DNA from: Mactra quadrangularis
Taxonomy: Eukaryota > Mollusca > Bivalvia > Venerida > Mactridae
Assembly: GCA_025267735.1 (NCBI GenBank)
Contig: CM046294.1
Coordinates: 38,253,570 to 38,317,569, forward strand
DNA: 64,000 nucleotides
Reading direction: 5' to 3'
A model generated the notes under the pieces. The model had not been told where the DNA came from. It worked only from the letters and a program-made list of their open reading frames with translations, and made no database searches. The position numbers and the translations under genes were made by a program. Shown piece by piece: positions 11,236-25,400 of the stretch. Position 1 is the stretch's first letter. Each line of letters begins with the position of its first letter.

Positions 11236-12395
11236 TCCGATGCAACTAAATATCTTGCTTTATCTTTTTTATCTAATTTACTAGATATTTCATTCTAAAG
11301 TGTGTTCTTTATTTGTGAAAAATTGTGTATTGTTCACGCCTAATAAAGTATTTACAAATATAAGATAATTTACAATCCTCAGGAGGCTTGTTCATATTTT
11401 CAACTAATAGGTTTAGTATTCCATTGTGTAATATTAATGGTCATTTATAAAAAACAGAAACATGAAGTCTGTATTGTCAAACTGGAGTTATATTTTTGTT
11501 TTTTTATCTAGTTTCTGAATGTGATACTATTTTAGATTTCTCACTGGAATTATCAAATATGATACTACCACAAATATCGTAGTTTATTATATAAAAAAAC
11601 AACAGAAATAATGCGGTAAACGTCCTAGAAGAAAACTGATAGGCTTTTCAATATAAAGTACACTGTAGTTACAGAACTATCCTCAAAGCATCATATTTCA
11701 CTTTAATCGGTTACTGTTTATTCCAGGTAACAATTATATCTAAATATACATCAAATATTTATAAAATAAATTAGTGATGTCTATTTGTTTAACATATTCA
11801 TTTTATTAACAATATCATATTGATAAAAATACATTGCTTTCGAAATTAATTACAACGACAATATAATTGACATTCAACACATGATTTATGCATGCAGGTT
11901 TGAAATTCGAACTATTAGAAATTAAAACTACATGTAGTTACGATATATCAAATCACCGTATTTTTATTCCCTAACAATGCTATTGTTTTCAGTTTCAATA
12001 GATGACTCAACTGTCTTCGTGGCTTGTTTGTTATTTTCATTATTTGAAATATTTGTTGTTTAAATAATATATCTATCATATAATGTTTAATTCTCTAAAC
12101 AGTTTCCAAAATTAATGATTTATTCATTATAAAATTACAGCATCATTAATCCATGTAATAGTTCAGGCATATCATATTTCAGATAAGGCATCTAGACTGT
12201 TATATTTTTGTTTCAAACAACGTAATTATTTTGTGTTTTCAGGCGTCAAATGTCTTCAATTCAGCATAAAACACTATTAGTTAATAATTACCATGTTGCT
12301 AAATAACTCGTGCATTATTATGTATGCATCTTTAAATATTGCATGCTCATATAAAACCGTGAATGATACATTTCTTTAATCATCTGCATTAGCTA
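11236..12395 (+). repeat. High-identity block inside the duplication (copy 1 side)
   Basis: By eye roughly 97-98% identical to 31918-33085, whereas the sequences just left (10640-11220 versus 31310-31910) differ at about 15% of positions and those to the right diverge again. No coding frame is conserved, so the block looks like recent gene conversion or strong non-coding constraint. Confidence 0.8.
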
Positions 12396-15300
12396 AGCAA
12401 TACTATTATACTATTATAAATCAAACACTATGAAATAATGAGTATGTTTGTGTGGCTTGTTTTTAATATCATGGAATGTACATGGTCTAAGTAATTGTCT
12501 TGTAAAACATTAACTGAGAGCAATGTTCGAAGATTATTTAAGACATGTAGATTAAATTTCATATCATGTGTAAACAACATAATTGCTGTTGTGGTATAGA
12601 TTAAGTATTAGTACTAGTTGATAAAATTGTCAATGACATTGCATATTTGATAGTAATTATATACATGTTTTCCATTCGCGTGGTCGGTTAAATGAGGCAA
12701 AAAGCGTTTTAATACGGTGTTAGTGATAGTGAGTTCAAATCTCTTGCGAAACTGTAATGTACTTTTGAAGTTTGATTATAAACTATTTTGAATCAATTAG
12801 AATCAATTAGATTAGTTGTAAGTCACTACTTAACGTAATTATTTAGAACTAGGTTAAAAATTGGAATCAAATATCTAGTACAATGCCGTAAGCGAGTAAG
12901 TAATAATGTTTCAAACGAGATATAACTGAATAAATGCTGAACTGCGACTTATAATATGACTGCATATTTAATACTATTATCATCACATCGTGTGTGGCAA
13001 AAACATTTGAATACATGAAGTGAAATACTTTAAAACTAGTTTAAGTATTTAAATAATTAACTTTTTACCTCATTTGATTTATCGTTCACAGTTTAACAAA
13101 AGTTTTCTTTTTTATGGGAAAACTTTAATAGCTATCACAGACAATTTCTATCAGTTTTTCTGTCAGTACGAACAACTTTTATTAATCTGATTTTTTTCAA
13201 TTTGATACAAAGTAATACTATGTTAGCGATACTCAATTATAGTTAACATGTAATTTAACAACCCACTTGTTCGTGTATTCTTAGTTATTACCCAATTGTT
13301 TCGTGCAACATAAACGATATTATGGTGTTTAAAAGCTACAGCTCAATAAACAAAAGAGTGACTTTCGTAATGCATTTATTATAGTAAACTGTGGTAATTA
13401 GTGACTTAAATCAGTTTTTTTTCCCTAATAAAATTAGAAGCAATCCAATTGGTAAGTAGGGCCTTGAAGTTGGAAGCATCGGATTCTATAATTGAAGTCC
13501 TATGTAAGAAAAACAAAATTTTTCATCTAATATATTTCTTGTTTATACAGATATTAACAGGATTGGCGGAATTTATATAGTTCTTTACCCTTAAAATACT
13601 TGAAATAACTGACTAATGTCTCTTATTTTAAAGTACATTCAAGAAGATATTTGTAACTATAACCACCTTACACAATTCATAGCATACATTTAAGCAATAT
13701 CAAATGAATTATGTTGTTAAAAGTAAATTTTGCTAAAAGTCCTCGTGTTGTATCCTATAGTAAAAACATTTTAACTCAGCAAGTCTAGAATGTTGAAATT
13801 TATTAAACATATCAAGTCACGTACAAACAAAGTGCATTGAAGGATTTACCTACATATTATAAGAAAGCATCGTGCATTAATACAGTATTATGATTCTTGT
13901 CGAGTAATATTTATAATTTTTATGTAATTTCACAATTTCAGCTACGTGTTTATTTATGTATGTACAAGCATTAGTCTTGCCAAGTTAGTTAACTAAAGAA
14001 AAAAGAATATATTACTTTTATCAAACCGGTAATTTAACTGATAAACGATTGCCCTTATATTCGTATGTTATTTTTTCAAATGTACAATGCTGTTAACGCT
14101 ATAGTTGAATTTGTTGAAATAGGGATTTGCTATTGAATGCACCATAAATCAAACTTAAAACTTCTTGTAGAGTGGCAATTATTTTGGCTCCCTTATTCAT
14201 TATATTTATTGTAACGTCTATTTATAATCGAAATAAAAAGCATAAAAACATCTTCAATTTGGGTTTTTTGGCAGGGTTGAACATCTGTTTGTTTTTCTTT
14301 TGTTTCTTTTGTTGTTACTGATATGTTCCTGACTCAGTTTTACTGATCTTACATTATCAATATTGATATTCGTATGAATAAATGTATCCACTTCGATCGT
14401 AGAAATACGAGTACATCATTAATATTGTCACAATACGTCTTTGACTCTATTAAATCACTAGACATATTCCTCATCATGTATTTACATATATTTCTACTCG
14501 AAAATCTCTGTAACAATTTGTATAGCATATCACATCTGCACGGCATGTCAATATAGTAGAATAAATTGTAGAAGAACATTGTTCTTATGTGTCTTTTATT
14601 GAAATCAAGCGTTTTTTTGTTAGTATAATTCAAGCTGATGGAAAATGAGTTGGAGCCTAAACTGAAGAATCAAGAATTACAGTTTACATACTGACATGCA
14701 CATTTAGACACACTTTTGTAATTACTATAGTTACATCGTTATCACAGATATCGCCATAAATATTCATATTTAAATCTTACATTTAAATCATAAGGTCACT
14801 GACAGTTTAAATAAAGCGTTCTATTTCTCTGATAAATTTGAACATTAAAGCTAACACTTTTTATGTGGATACAAATGCGCCAAATGTGATGGCTCAGCAG
14901 TTTAATATTATCATTAAAATATGTCTGCGAGGCAATTCATCTTAAATCATTTCTATTTGAATATTTCAAAAGTTAATAAGAAACAAGTACAAAAGATAAT
15001 TTACATCTTCAATACTAGTTTTGGCATTTAAAGGGGCTGCTACGCTGATAATGTTTACTGTTTTCTTAGAATTCTGACCAATGTTAACTACATTAGATGT
15101 TTACTGAATGTGTTATATTTGAATGCGAAAGTTTGTATGTAATTTATACATTATTGAAAATCAATGTTTAAGTTACAGTACATTAGAGGTATATTTCACT
15201 GTATTGTTATTGTAAATATACTCAGAAGAGTATACACTTTTAATTGTTAGTTTCGATAAATAGTGGAGTGATCACTCTCAATTGTGTAGCGGCGACAAGA

Positions 15301-16079
15301 TTGACGTTGGGGTGTTTGATGTGACATTTTAAGCTGTTCACATGAGTACAAGGATACCATTAGTTGTCAAAAACAAAGTATCATTACGTTAGCATATATT
15401 CTGAATGAATTGTTTAATACTCATAAAACATTGCATTTTTCTCTTCAAATTTTACCATAGTCTGTAAACATTTGTCAACGATTATGTGTTCTATAACGCA
15501 ACATCATGTGAGCACAGGATTATGAAGTTTCGAAATAATCATATAACCTCCCTTTGAAAACATTTTCATGATGCAAATGGAGCTAATTCAATTGAAACAC
15601 GATTGTTTTTATTACAGTTTGTCAGTATACACAAAATATTCTATTACAAGTCACATTGGAACCACAATGAAAAAAGAGATTTACCTTTTTTGTGTCATCC
15701 TCGGTATTGATGTACATTATATATGGCATTTTACACACTGTGATAGTCACCATTTGTATGGCATGTGTCATTTCATTGTTACCGCAATTAAACTGTTATT
15801 ATTGCAAGCTAAATTAGAATGAAAAATGTATTTGTTACATCGATACGTCCAAATTTGAATCGCTTTATTGACTAAAGAACTATGAACAACAATAAAGAAC
15901 TAAAGCAATGAACGTTGTGGTACAATGCAGTAAAACAAAATGTTTTATTATCGTATCGATCCCGCTATTTTGAAGACCACTAGTTTTAAAATATAAATAT
16001 ATAAGTTCATTAAGTCATTAATATTATAATGAAAACACCACATTACGAGTAGATGATGCAGAGTTGGATGTTCTTGTTA

Positions 16080-16264
16080 AATACATGTATAGAGTAGCCT
16101 TTAAAAGTTCTTGGGCAAATATAAGTGTGAGAGTGTTGAAAATGCATTTTGTAATTAATTTGAAAATAACTAAAATGATATTAAGGCATCATTTAAAAAT
16201 GTGTTAATTAAACAATTGCTGGTGATTATGGCTGTTGCTATTGTAATCACGGACATATCATCGT
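16080..16264. other. End of recognisable duplication
   Basis: Similarity to the region around 44.08 kb fades here. No gene or repeat is recognised. Confidence 0.4.
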
Positions 16265-16395
16265 TTTCGACTTCGTGAAGGAGTAGGTAAGTACTGGATA
16301 AGGAAAAGATAAGGAAAGATAGAGTAGGTGTGCTGTTTGACGTAAACTTATCTTATTGTTGTTAAATCTGGTACAAATAAAAAAAATAGGATCTT
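16265..16395 (+). mobile_element. SINE 3' fragment
   Basis: The body GTAGGTAAGTACTGGAT and TAGAGTAGGTGTGCTGT followed by an A-rich tail corresponds to the 3' half of the SINEs at 7292 and 28278. The tRNA-like head is missing, so this is a 5'-truncated or decayed copy. Confidence 0.65.
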
Positions 16396-16399
16396 GCAG

Positions 16400-17399
16400 T
16401 TTCCCATGAGGACTATCGACATTCTAAGTGGTAATCACAACTTATGAAATTAACTTTCTACAGAAACACCTTTATCAGTTTCTTGGTAATTACAGTATCT
16501 AGCAAATCTCACACTATGTAGAAGGTAACAAAAAGGACATTGACACTAGACTTCTTGTCCAAAATAAGTCAAAATTGTGTTTTTCTTTTTGCTTGTATAT
16601 GCCTAATTCAATTTTTGTAATATTTTATCGTTAACAATTACGATGGACTTCCCTTTCTCTATTTTCATTAAAGTGAAGGGTCCTTTGTTGTTAATACCAA
16701 AGCAAAAATGTTTTTAATTAACAGGAATATAAACTAAAATGACACTGTATTAATGACACACGATCGTGTGGTAAGTGAAATCATGTGGAACAATTATTTG
16801 AAATGATAATTCGCCACAAGGGGTTTGCCATCAAACACAAATTAGACACGCATTTGTTATATGTTGTATCCTATTAATGATATCAGAGTGATGAAATGTA
16901 TGTAATCACATTTCCTTAAAAGTTACGAATTAAAAAACAACAACAACAGAATATACAGCAACATCTTATTGTCAGGAATACACAGCATTCGTTCATATAT
17001 TTGATGTTGAAAAGCTCATTTTTCTTAAAAGGCATTTGTAATCGATTTCATATTCAATTTGTAATGTACAATATTTGATATGCCTAGCTGCTGTATATAT
17101 TACCATTACAATCTAGTTCAAAACCTTGCTAGGCATCAATAATTTGTGATTTACTTGTTAACGGCAGACAACGATATCCAGACACAAATTATTTTCTTAA
17201 TACTGTGGTATATACAAAACAATTATTGCATTATGATTTCATCACTCTATGTCTGTAAAATGTCAGAATATCATAACACAAATTTGATTTCAGGGATATA
17301 TAAGTTTGTAAGAAAATGACTTTAAAGTCATGAAGACTGATTTGTGGTTTGCCTCAATCATGACGATGACGTTGAAGATAAATATAACGATACTTATAA
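16400..17399. other. Gene-free AT-rich sequence
   Basis: About 1 kb without a credible coding frame, RNA gene or transposon boundary. A weak similarity of 17070-17270 to 20455-20620 (shared CTAGCTGCTGTATA) may be an old dispersed repeat. Confidence 0.4.
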
Positions 17400-17447
17400 T
17401 GATAACTGTAATACTTCTACTACTACTACTGCTATTACTACTACCAA

Positions 17448-17478
<31 letters not shown>

Positions 17479-17514
17479 GCTGCTACTGCTGCTACTGCTG
17501 CTACTGCTGCTACA

Positions 17515-17568
<54 letters not shown>

Positions 17569-17870
17569 GATAGTAATGATAATGTTGATGATAATGCAGA
17601 TGAGGTTGATAATGGTGATAATAATAATGATGATGATAATGATGTTGATGATGATGATGATGAATATAGTGGTGATGGTGATTATGATGATGATTATAAT
17701 GATAACATTAATGTTAATAAATGATAACATTATTAATGATAAATATGAAAATGGTGATACTAATGATAATTATAATGATGATGTTGATGATGGTAATAAT
17801 AATGGTAACAATACAATCGTTGCCATTATTCTTATTGTTCTTATTATTCTTCGTATTATTATCTTTATTG
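17400..17870. repeat. Compound trinucleotide microsatellite
   Basis: In order: (TAC)n with a (TGCTAC)n interruption at about 17412-17580, a GAT/GATAAT-rich tract at about 17575-17790, then an ATT/TTC-rich tract to about 17870. The long open frames across it on both strands code only homopolymers (Leu, Thr, Ser, Ile, Asp) and are by-products of the repeat. Confidence 0.95.
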
Positions 17871-20800
17871 TTTATACTATAAATATTATTTCTGTACGAA
17901 TATTTTGTGTTTCACCCTCGCTGTGTATTCACTTCCATGAAAACTTGAAAGGGATCTCACTTTTCTCCATAAATACGCTGCTTTGAAAGTGTTTCTGCAA
18001 TTTGAAGAGGTAATCAGCAATTCGTATAGAAAAAAGTCATAGGAAAAGTATGTAAGTTAAATACGCCGCCATAAAGGATCTAAACATAGGGTAACATGGC
18101 GTTAACTCAATGAAACTACCACTAAAATTAAACAAATATTCACATTATATAATGATTAACGATAGTAATAATGGCTCATCGACCAATACCAATGAGTTAT
18201 TTTGGTGTGCTAGTATTAAGTTTCTTTTGGGAACAATACTAACATTTCATATTAAGTAGTTTAACGTAATCAGTACAAATTGAATTCACTAGAGGGGATT
18301 TACTGGTATCAGAGTTCGTAAACTGATATTTAATTAATACGTTCTGCACTTGTATGATGTTGATTGTTTTATATAGATGCTATGTCACATTACATACGGA
18401 ATTTTAAGTTGCGCCGGTATGCAATTATAAACATAATTAAACTATCACCTGAAAAACTCTAATCGTAATTCAATAATTTTGTAGCTTTTCGTTGATTGAC
18501 AAACCATCTAAAAGGTATTAAATATTCATCATACCACATTATAGTTTTGCGCACCATAATATGCTTTATTTAATATTTTTTGTAAGTCATATAGTATGAT
18601 CCACAAACCTTGTTAAAGTTTTATAAACATACCCGGTAATCTTTCTCAAGGTATCCATGTGTAGTGTTAAAACCGAAATAATCCTAAAGATGGAAATTTA
18701 ATGTGTCTTGATTTCTGATCATAGAGGGTTATACTTTGATTTTATAATACCATCAACAATGTCAATGTTCCATCACACGTGCTGATATCTTACTTTTAGA
18801 TTAACAGGGTCAATTGTGTCAGACGCTGAATACTCGTGTAAGTCGTCTTAAAAAAGTTAAGTTAAAGTCAATTTTAGGTTGGTTTGGTCAATATAGAATA
18901 TACAAGATTACCGCGAGTTCTTATAGCAATAGTATCATCATGGTCGCGTGCATGTCTGGACACTTTTGTGTTATCTGATTCAGCGGAATACATTTCCTAC
19001 ACAATTAGCGAGGCTTTCCCTAAAGTCAAATTACAGAAACGTGATGTAACTGCTTGTGATGTGTTCATGTTGGTTGCAGATTCAGTATCAATGGACATAA
19101 TTGTCCATGAGGAAACATTCATTATGCTTAATCAAGTAAAATCATAAGTGTACCTCAAGGTCATTAAAGCGATGTTAAGTTTGATTGAGACAAATCGCTA
19201 GAATGTCATACAGATGCTCAGATTAAAGCAACTTATGGATTCTTCTTACTTTATATTTTCAGGAGTACTTCGTTGAGAATAGTCGTTCACTTGCTCGATT
19301 AATGCTATTAAGTACAGTTTTCGTAATTATAGTGATTTGTGAGGTAAATTGTCCTGCTATAAAATATCACCAAATACTTTCTCAAAACATCTTGACGGGG
19401 ATTGATTTCTTTGCCTTATCACCTGATAAATAGTATGTATATATATACATGTATAAGCATATCTTTTTCATTAAAATATATTTACTTGGTACGCTTAGTT
19501 TGCCTTTTCTTTTTCCTATCTTCAAAACCTGATGTTAAACATATTCAACCTACTTTATCTCTCATTGAAAAAGATAAATAGGCTCTGTAGTGTCAATACT
19601 ACCAACTTTCCTTTTGAATTATCAAAGCGGAATTCAAGTCATGGAAATTCTAGAAATTAGATTCAATTCGTTTTTGAAGCATTATCTACGAACGAGACAT
19701 GGATTTTACTCACACATGCTACTTTAATGAGATTAAAGTTTGTAAGTGATACCAGAATCCAAAGTAGATACGTATGTCTGCTATGTTAAGACTTTTACAA
19801 ATTCTGTAATATAATACAATAATGTATCAACCATATAAATTTCTGTAAATCTGGACAAAGTTCAGTAAAAAACGAGTATGGACTTTAGTACAGTCAGCAA
19901 TGGTATAATTCATGTCTTCTGGTAAAATGCATAGATGACCTCGTACCAAATATTATGGGAAATTAAATTGATACAAGACAGTATGTATAATTCAGATATA
20001 AACTAAATAATCTAACGGTTGGCTATTCAAACAGATGTTATTTATATTGAAAAAAGAACAATACTACAAAGATGGTTTATGATGAGCATCATGACCTACC
20101 ACGGACTATCTTTGAACAGTTTAGTGAAACATTTGTAGATTATTTAATACAGTAGCTAAATATTGGATATCTTCCTTGGACTTTGGAGTAATCATTTTTA
20201 ATATCAATTAGTTTCAACATATTTGCAGTTGCTTCACATATATCATTTTTATAGTATAAAATTGGTCATCAATGGTCAATATATACATGTGTATTTTCGT
20301 ACAAATGTTAACACTGTAACTTATACTTCAAATGGGATCAGCATAACTTGTAATGATATGACTTAAAGTACTCCTAATAAACAATTTAGACTTCTTTACA
20401 CTGAAGTTTATTTTCTTGTGTACATTTGTTAAACCATGATAACATGACACGCCATAATTCGTATGTCTAGCTGCTGTATACATAATCATAGTATTGTCAT
20501 TAAATGCCTCATCATATTCTTAGGCGTTTCAAATATTTGATCAATATATACTCTGAAACCCAGACATAATTAATTCTTAAATCCTGATCAACTCTATGAT
20601 ATAATCACTCGATGACAGCTAAGCGTCGATAAATAATCACTGATATGGACATCAGAAGCATTACAAATAACGATAATGTTGATTGCATGATCCTTTTTAC
20701 AACTGAAGACGATACTTACAATGTAAAATCAACCGAATTATCATCTTGCGCTTAAATGTATGTACATTAAGTATATTGCATAATCAGGCGCCCGTTGTAA

Positions 20801-21794
20801 TGCATAGCTGATGTTGCCGGTTTGGTATCGCTGATGGTTCGAATATTCCGTCCTATCTATGTTGTTGTTAATAAATATCAAATATGAAGCAAGAATAAAA
20901 CGACATATAAGAATGATCGCAGATTCACAAAGGTTTGCTATGAACTCTATCCGTTTGAGTCCCGTAGATATATGGATTATCATCAGAATGTGTGATTCTG
21001 CCATAAGGATATTCACATGCACCCTTCTGCTACACAGAGAGTATGCAGATATACACAGAATTATGTCACATCATGCTGTTACAATGCGTGCATGTTGATC
21101 ATTTCACATTCTGTTACTTGTTTTTCTATTAAAATTGCATTTATACGTTCTTATCTATTTTATTGTCCAAACATGACACAAAATGACAGTTCAACACGAA
21201 TGTCTAAGTAGTAATCATTCACTGTAATAAAATGTTATTGAGAATCGGTAATGATAGTTGCGTGCAAGGTAATGAAGACACTTATTTAAAGAAAGTAGCT
21301 GTTATACGTTTATAACAATCCTAATAATAACTTTGAAGACACATTTTGATTTATTCTTATAGCTATAGGCAAGCTTTTAACCGCTCAACATAGGTCAGTT
21401 TTTACTTCACAAGTTTTTTCCTATATAATCTTATTATTCTACGTACAAATAGTATAGCGTTGATTGTTTCTAGAAAGGTTTAGTTCTTTTTCTAGACTCT
21501 CGTCGTTTTTAAATAACAATATGGATAAATGCCATACTAATAAAGTTTGCCAAAACGAGCTTCAAATAATGTTCTGAACTATAAAATGACATTGATAGTG
21601 ATAAATATTTAGTGGGTTGAGTAACATGTCTATACAAATATAGATAGTAACGCCTTTGAACGTAACATGAATAGTTTACCATGCCGTAACATGTGATCAG
21701 CAATCAAGATTCATTCGTCTATATACACTTATTATACAGGAGGCTGTCTGTAATCATCACCTTGATGTTCTTCATACTATGTGTTGACGTTTAT

Positions 21795-21840
21795 TTTGTT
21801 TGTTTGGGTTTTACGGCGCATCAACAAAGAAAGGTTATAT
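21795..21840 (-). mobile_element. SINE tail scrap
   Basis: The motif GGGTTTTACGGCGCATCAAC, preceded by TTTGTTTG, is the reverse complement of the 3' end shared by the SINEs in this window. The rest of the element is absent. Confidence 0.5.
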
Positions 21841-22410
21841 CACGCTAGTATGCGTTGATATGAAAACACTATTTGTAAAGAGAGTAAAATAACACATATA
21901 CAATAGTATTTTGCATGACAAAATGCATGCATCAACAACTGATTAAACAAAGCATGCTCACACCAATTCAATGCTGCCGGTACAATTGCTTTTGTACAAT
22001 TGAAGACCTTGTTTGAGAAATAATTAATAACCATCATTATTGGAGAGATTATTTTGCAAGTACAATTACTTTGTGTTTGTGCAAAACCATTAACAACCGA
22101 GTAATTAAATAATAAATAATTTGCATTAGTTTGCATTTTATAGTCCATTACATTGAATACGCACATCGTATAAACGGAAATAAACAAAATGTTAAATGCA
22201 AATTCATATAGTGTTTATACGTTGAAGAATAATCATTCTATACATAATTACATTACTTATTCATTATGTACTTAATACCTTTTTATTAAATATATATAAG
22301 TCCTTTTTACTGAGACCGCATTTTTGTATTGTTGCGCCGAAATAACAATTGTTAAACAGTTCCATAATATTTTGTTTCACCAATCACATTTAATAAATGT
22401 TAACATATTG

Positions 22411-22495
22411 TCGGCGTGGCTGAGTGGTTTTACAGTTCGGTTGGTTTCCTTAGAATTTCCTGTTCATGTTTATCACGTTCGGATCCTGTCTTTTT
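22411..22495 (+). other. tRNA-like remnant with Pol III boxes
   Basis: TGGCTGAGTGG is a good A box and GTTCGGATCC a near B box (one change from GTTCGAATCC), followed by TTTTT, a Pol III terminator. The arms between do not fold into a convincing cloverleaf. It is probably a decayed tRNA-derived SINE head rather than a functional tRNA gene. Confidence 0.4.
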
Positions 22496-25400
22496 GTTTT
22501 ATTGAACAGAATTTAATCCTTCTTGTCATTATCGGAAGAAAGGGTTTCATTAAGTGTAAGAACTGTACTGCTAATCAAATGAATAAAATGTATAAATCGT
22601 TCTAAAACATATCTATATATATTACTGCGACAAATAAAGACCTCAAATGATGCACAATTACATTGTGAATGTAACATGTCATCTAATGTTGTAAGACTGT
22701 TCCAAGAGTCAAATATCAGACAAATGAATGTAAGCACGTATAATGATTTCGTGACGAATGTTAATGTAACATCAATGACCATAATTTCAATTGTGTGTGC
22801 ATATTATGGTTAATGGTGTGTAATCATGCATAGTAATTACCAAACAGAACATCGACATTAACTAAGTTAGATTGTTAAACAAATTGTTCATTTGGGAAAC
22901 TCGATACCGTTTTATAATATAATATTTCAACATATACTAATTCAATGTAATAGTATGTATCCGAAGAATTTGTGGTACTTAGCAATGTTAACGTAGTTAT
23001 TTTGACTATTGAAGCTAAACTATTCGTATATACTTGGTAACCGAATTAAGATTTAGATAGCACAGAAACTAACAACCGCGCCTTATTAGAAATTGGGTTT
23101 GGTTGGGTATGTTTGCCCGAAATTCAAAATACGAGAGGTTGTTAGTTTTGTTTTACAATTTCATAATTATTTTGGTAAGTTATTTAAAGAATTTTAATTA
23201 TTCAGTAAGTTGTGATTTCCAATGCATATATTTATAACTTGTAAATATAAAAGAATGACTTCACTTTTGCGAAAATGTATACATGTACCATATTTAAGTT
23301 TATCATATCAGTAGTTAAGTATAGTTTGTAATAACCATTACTGATTCGGTAGTATCATGTATTACTCATTCAGATCTATAGTTCCCTGTGTATACATACA
23401 TTTATAATCAACATGGTTTTGAACGTTTTCTAAATTGCGTACGGTCCTAACCGTTTTTCTTCTATTCGACTTGTACCTGAACGAAAATGTCGGTCTCAAT
23501 TCCTCTACTATCATGCAAAGTTACAAGTTTGTTTCTAATACCGTTGTCATAATTTTTATATTAATTTCACTATCACTAGTTTGCAGCGAGTCAACGACAC
23601 TACTGAGTTCCGGTTTAACTTAACCTGGTTCCCTGTACTTATATAGCTACGTATATTTTCTATTTATAGAACTTGGGACACGTAAATGTATACCTAGACG
23701 GTGCGTTCCGATTGGGTTTAAATTTGGCCTGCTTCATTGTCAAGGTACGGGAAAAGTATCGAGGAGTTTATCAACCAATCAGTTTACGCCCTTCAATGCG
23801 TCATGATTAAACCGGAAGTGTGGAGTGTATCTCAATTGCTGCAAAATGATAATATTAAAATTACGATTAATTGTATGATTACCGTTTTAGATGTGAAGTT
23901 TATGAATAGTCATTTCTGTAATGTTAAATCTACAAATCCAGTCCGATATTTGCAACCAAATTTATTACGAAAGGTAAAAATAATATGTCAGACCATACCT
24001 ACTGTAAAGATGGTTCAATACCATGTGAATATTATAATAAAAGTACAGTTATAACTCGTACACGATAATGTATACGGGACCGACTTTTAATTTCTTTTGT
24101 TGACAAAAATTTTATGTATGCGTATTTAACGAGTGTGAATATTCTGGTGCCAGTGGCTTTGGCAGATGTCTGTTTGCGTGATATACAGAAAATACAGTGG
24201 ACATATTGGCTTCAAAATTTCAAAGCTTATTCTAGAAATATGTAAAAAAAATGCTTGCAACAAATTTGTATTGTTTTGTGGCCAAAATTAACCCCACTGT
24301 ACATCAAGCACTCAACATGTTCATCAATTCCGTCAACGGTTGCGCAACTGGTGTGAGACATGTTGTCAATTTCAGGAAAATTAGGTTACGTGAAATTACA
24401 TATTATTGAATTGCACATAACCGCCTTGCACATAATATTATTACGCGAATAAGAAACATTTTATATTGAATATTATGTCACAAATATTGACAAAAAAAAA
24501 CAACAACAAAATGTGGAAATGCGCCATGTCTAAAATGTCGTTTTTGTCTGAAACTGTGTCTGTCTGGATTTATGTAGACATGGAAAGTGAAACATAAATT
24601 ACGAAAATGTGCCATCAAATTAATATTATTGTTCGAGTATCAAAAACAGTGTTTTATCTAAGTATGTCACATCATTCTTCAAATAGTATAAAATTGTTAC
24701 GTAGATTGTTGAACCGTGTTCTTTATTTCATACCCAAGTTCATAAACTAACATTAATTATTTAAATTAGTTGAAATTACTTTTGTTTTGTTTTTCATTCA
24801 AAGAACTATAAAGCACACTTCTAGTGAACGTTTGATTAAGCTAGTGATCATATATCACATAAGATTGAAAATAAACCCCCGAGGGTATAGTAAAATTCCA
24901 AAGCGTAAATTGTTCTAATCTTTATGGGATTCATTCAAAGCTTTGGGCTAACATTTTTAGTTAAGTAAAAGGACAAAATAGATTCCCAGTTCTCTACATA
25001 GAATAGTAAATTTGAGACTTTAGCTGAAAAAAGCTTAGACACGTGTTGATCATGCGTTACAAATCTGTGTATATTCGTTTAGTTTGAAACATCTGAATCT
25101 TGTTTAATGAAGAAACAAAATATTGTTCACAAGCAATAAATAAATCATGCTTAATATAGTCTTGGAAGAAAGGCAAAGGGTATATTTATTTCCATTCTAA
25201 ATAAGACGTTTTATTATTTATGTTATTTGTGTCTGCCATATTTCCGTTCTTACAAATATAAATTGGGTTAATCATATATAAAATGATACTACTAAGATAA
25301 GAAACTTTCAAGCGTTTGTATGTCATGGCCCAACAAGTAAATGTGATGATGGTGATGTATCTAAGAAACATCGAATATATTTCTCACTGACATAGTAATA

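Larger units (their letters stand above)
1..16080 (+). repeat. Segmental duplication, copy 1
   Basis: Direct copy of the segment at 26164-44080. Blocks matched by eye: 1-952 with 26164-26924; 6499-6570 with 26925-26990; 6571-14665 with 27661-35047; 14825-16080 with about 42865-44080. Differences explained by single events: a 5.5 kb retroelement-like insertion only here (953-6498); about 670 bp present only in copy 2 (26991-27660); about 440 bp present only here (8675-9118); and a 7.8 kb segment carrying a transporter gene only in copy 2. The left edge lies outside the window, so the true length is unknown. Identity is roughly 85-90% except for one far more similar block at 11236-12395. Read-through is non-coding apart from the transporter gene in copy 2. 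Confidence 0.93.

Noticed and set aside
14349..14633. Open frames on both strands, also open in the duplicate at 34701-34935
   Set aside because: Changes between the copies mostly alter residues in either frame, so protein-level constraint is not supported; there are no family features or splice context.
17290..17986. Poly-Leu, poly-Thr and poly-Ser open frames
   Set aside because: Direct translation of the TAC/GAT microsatellite in several frames; no sequence outside the repeat supports a gene.
18884..19147. 87-codon plus-strand frame
   Set aside because: No recognisable domain, start context or splice support; this length is expected by chance here.
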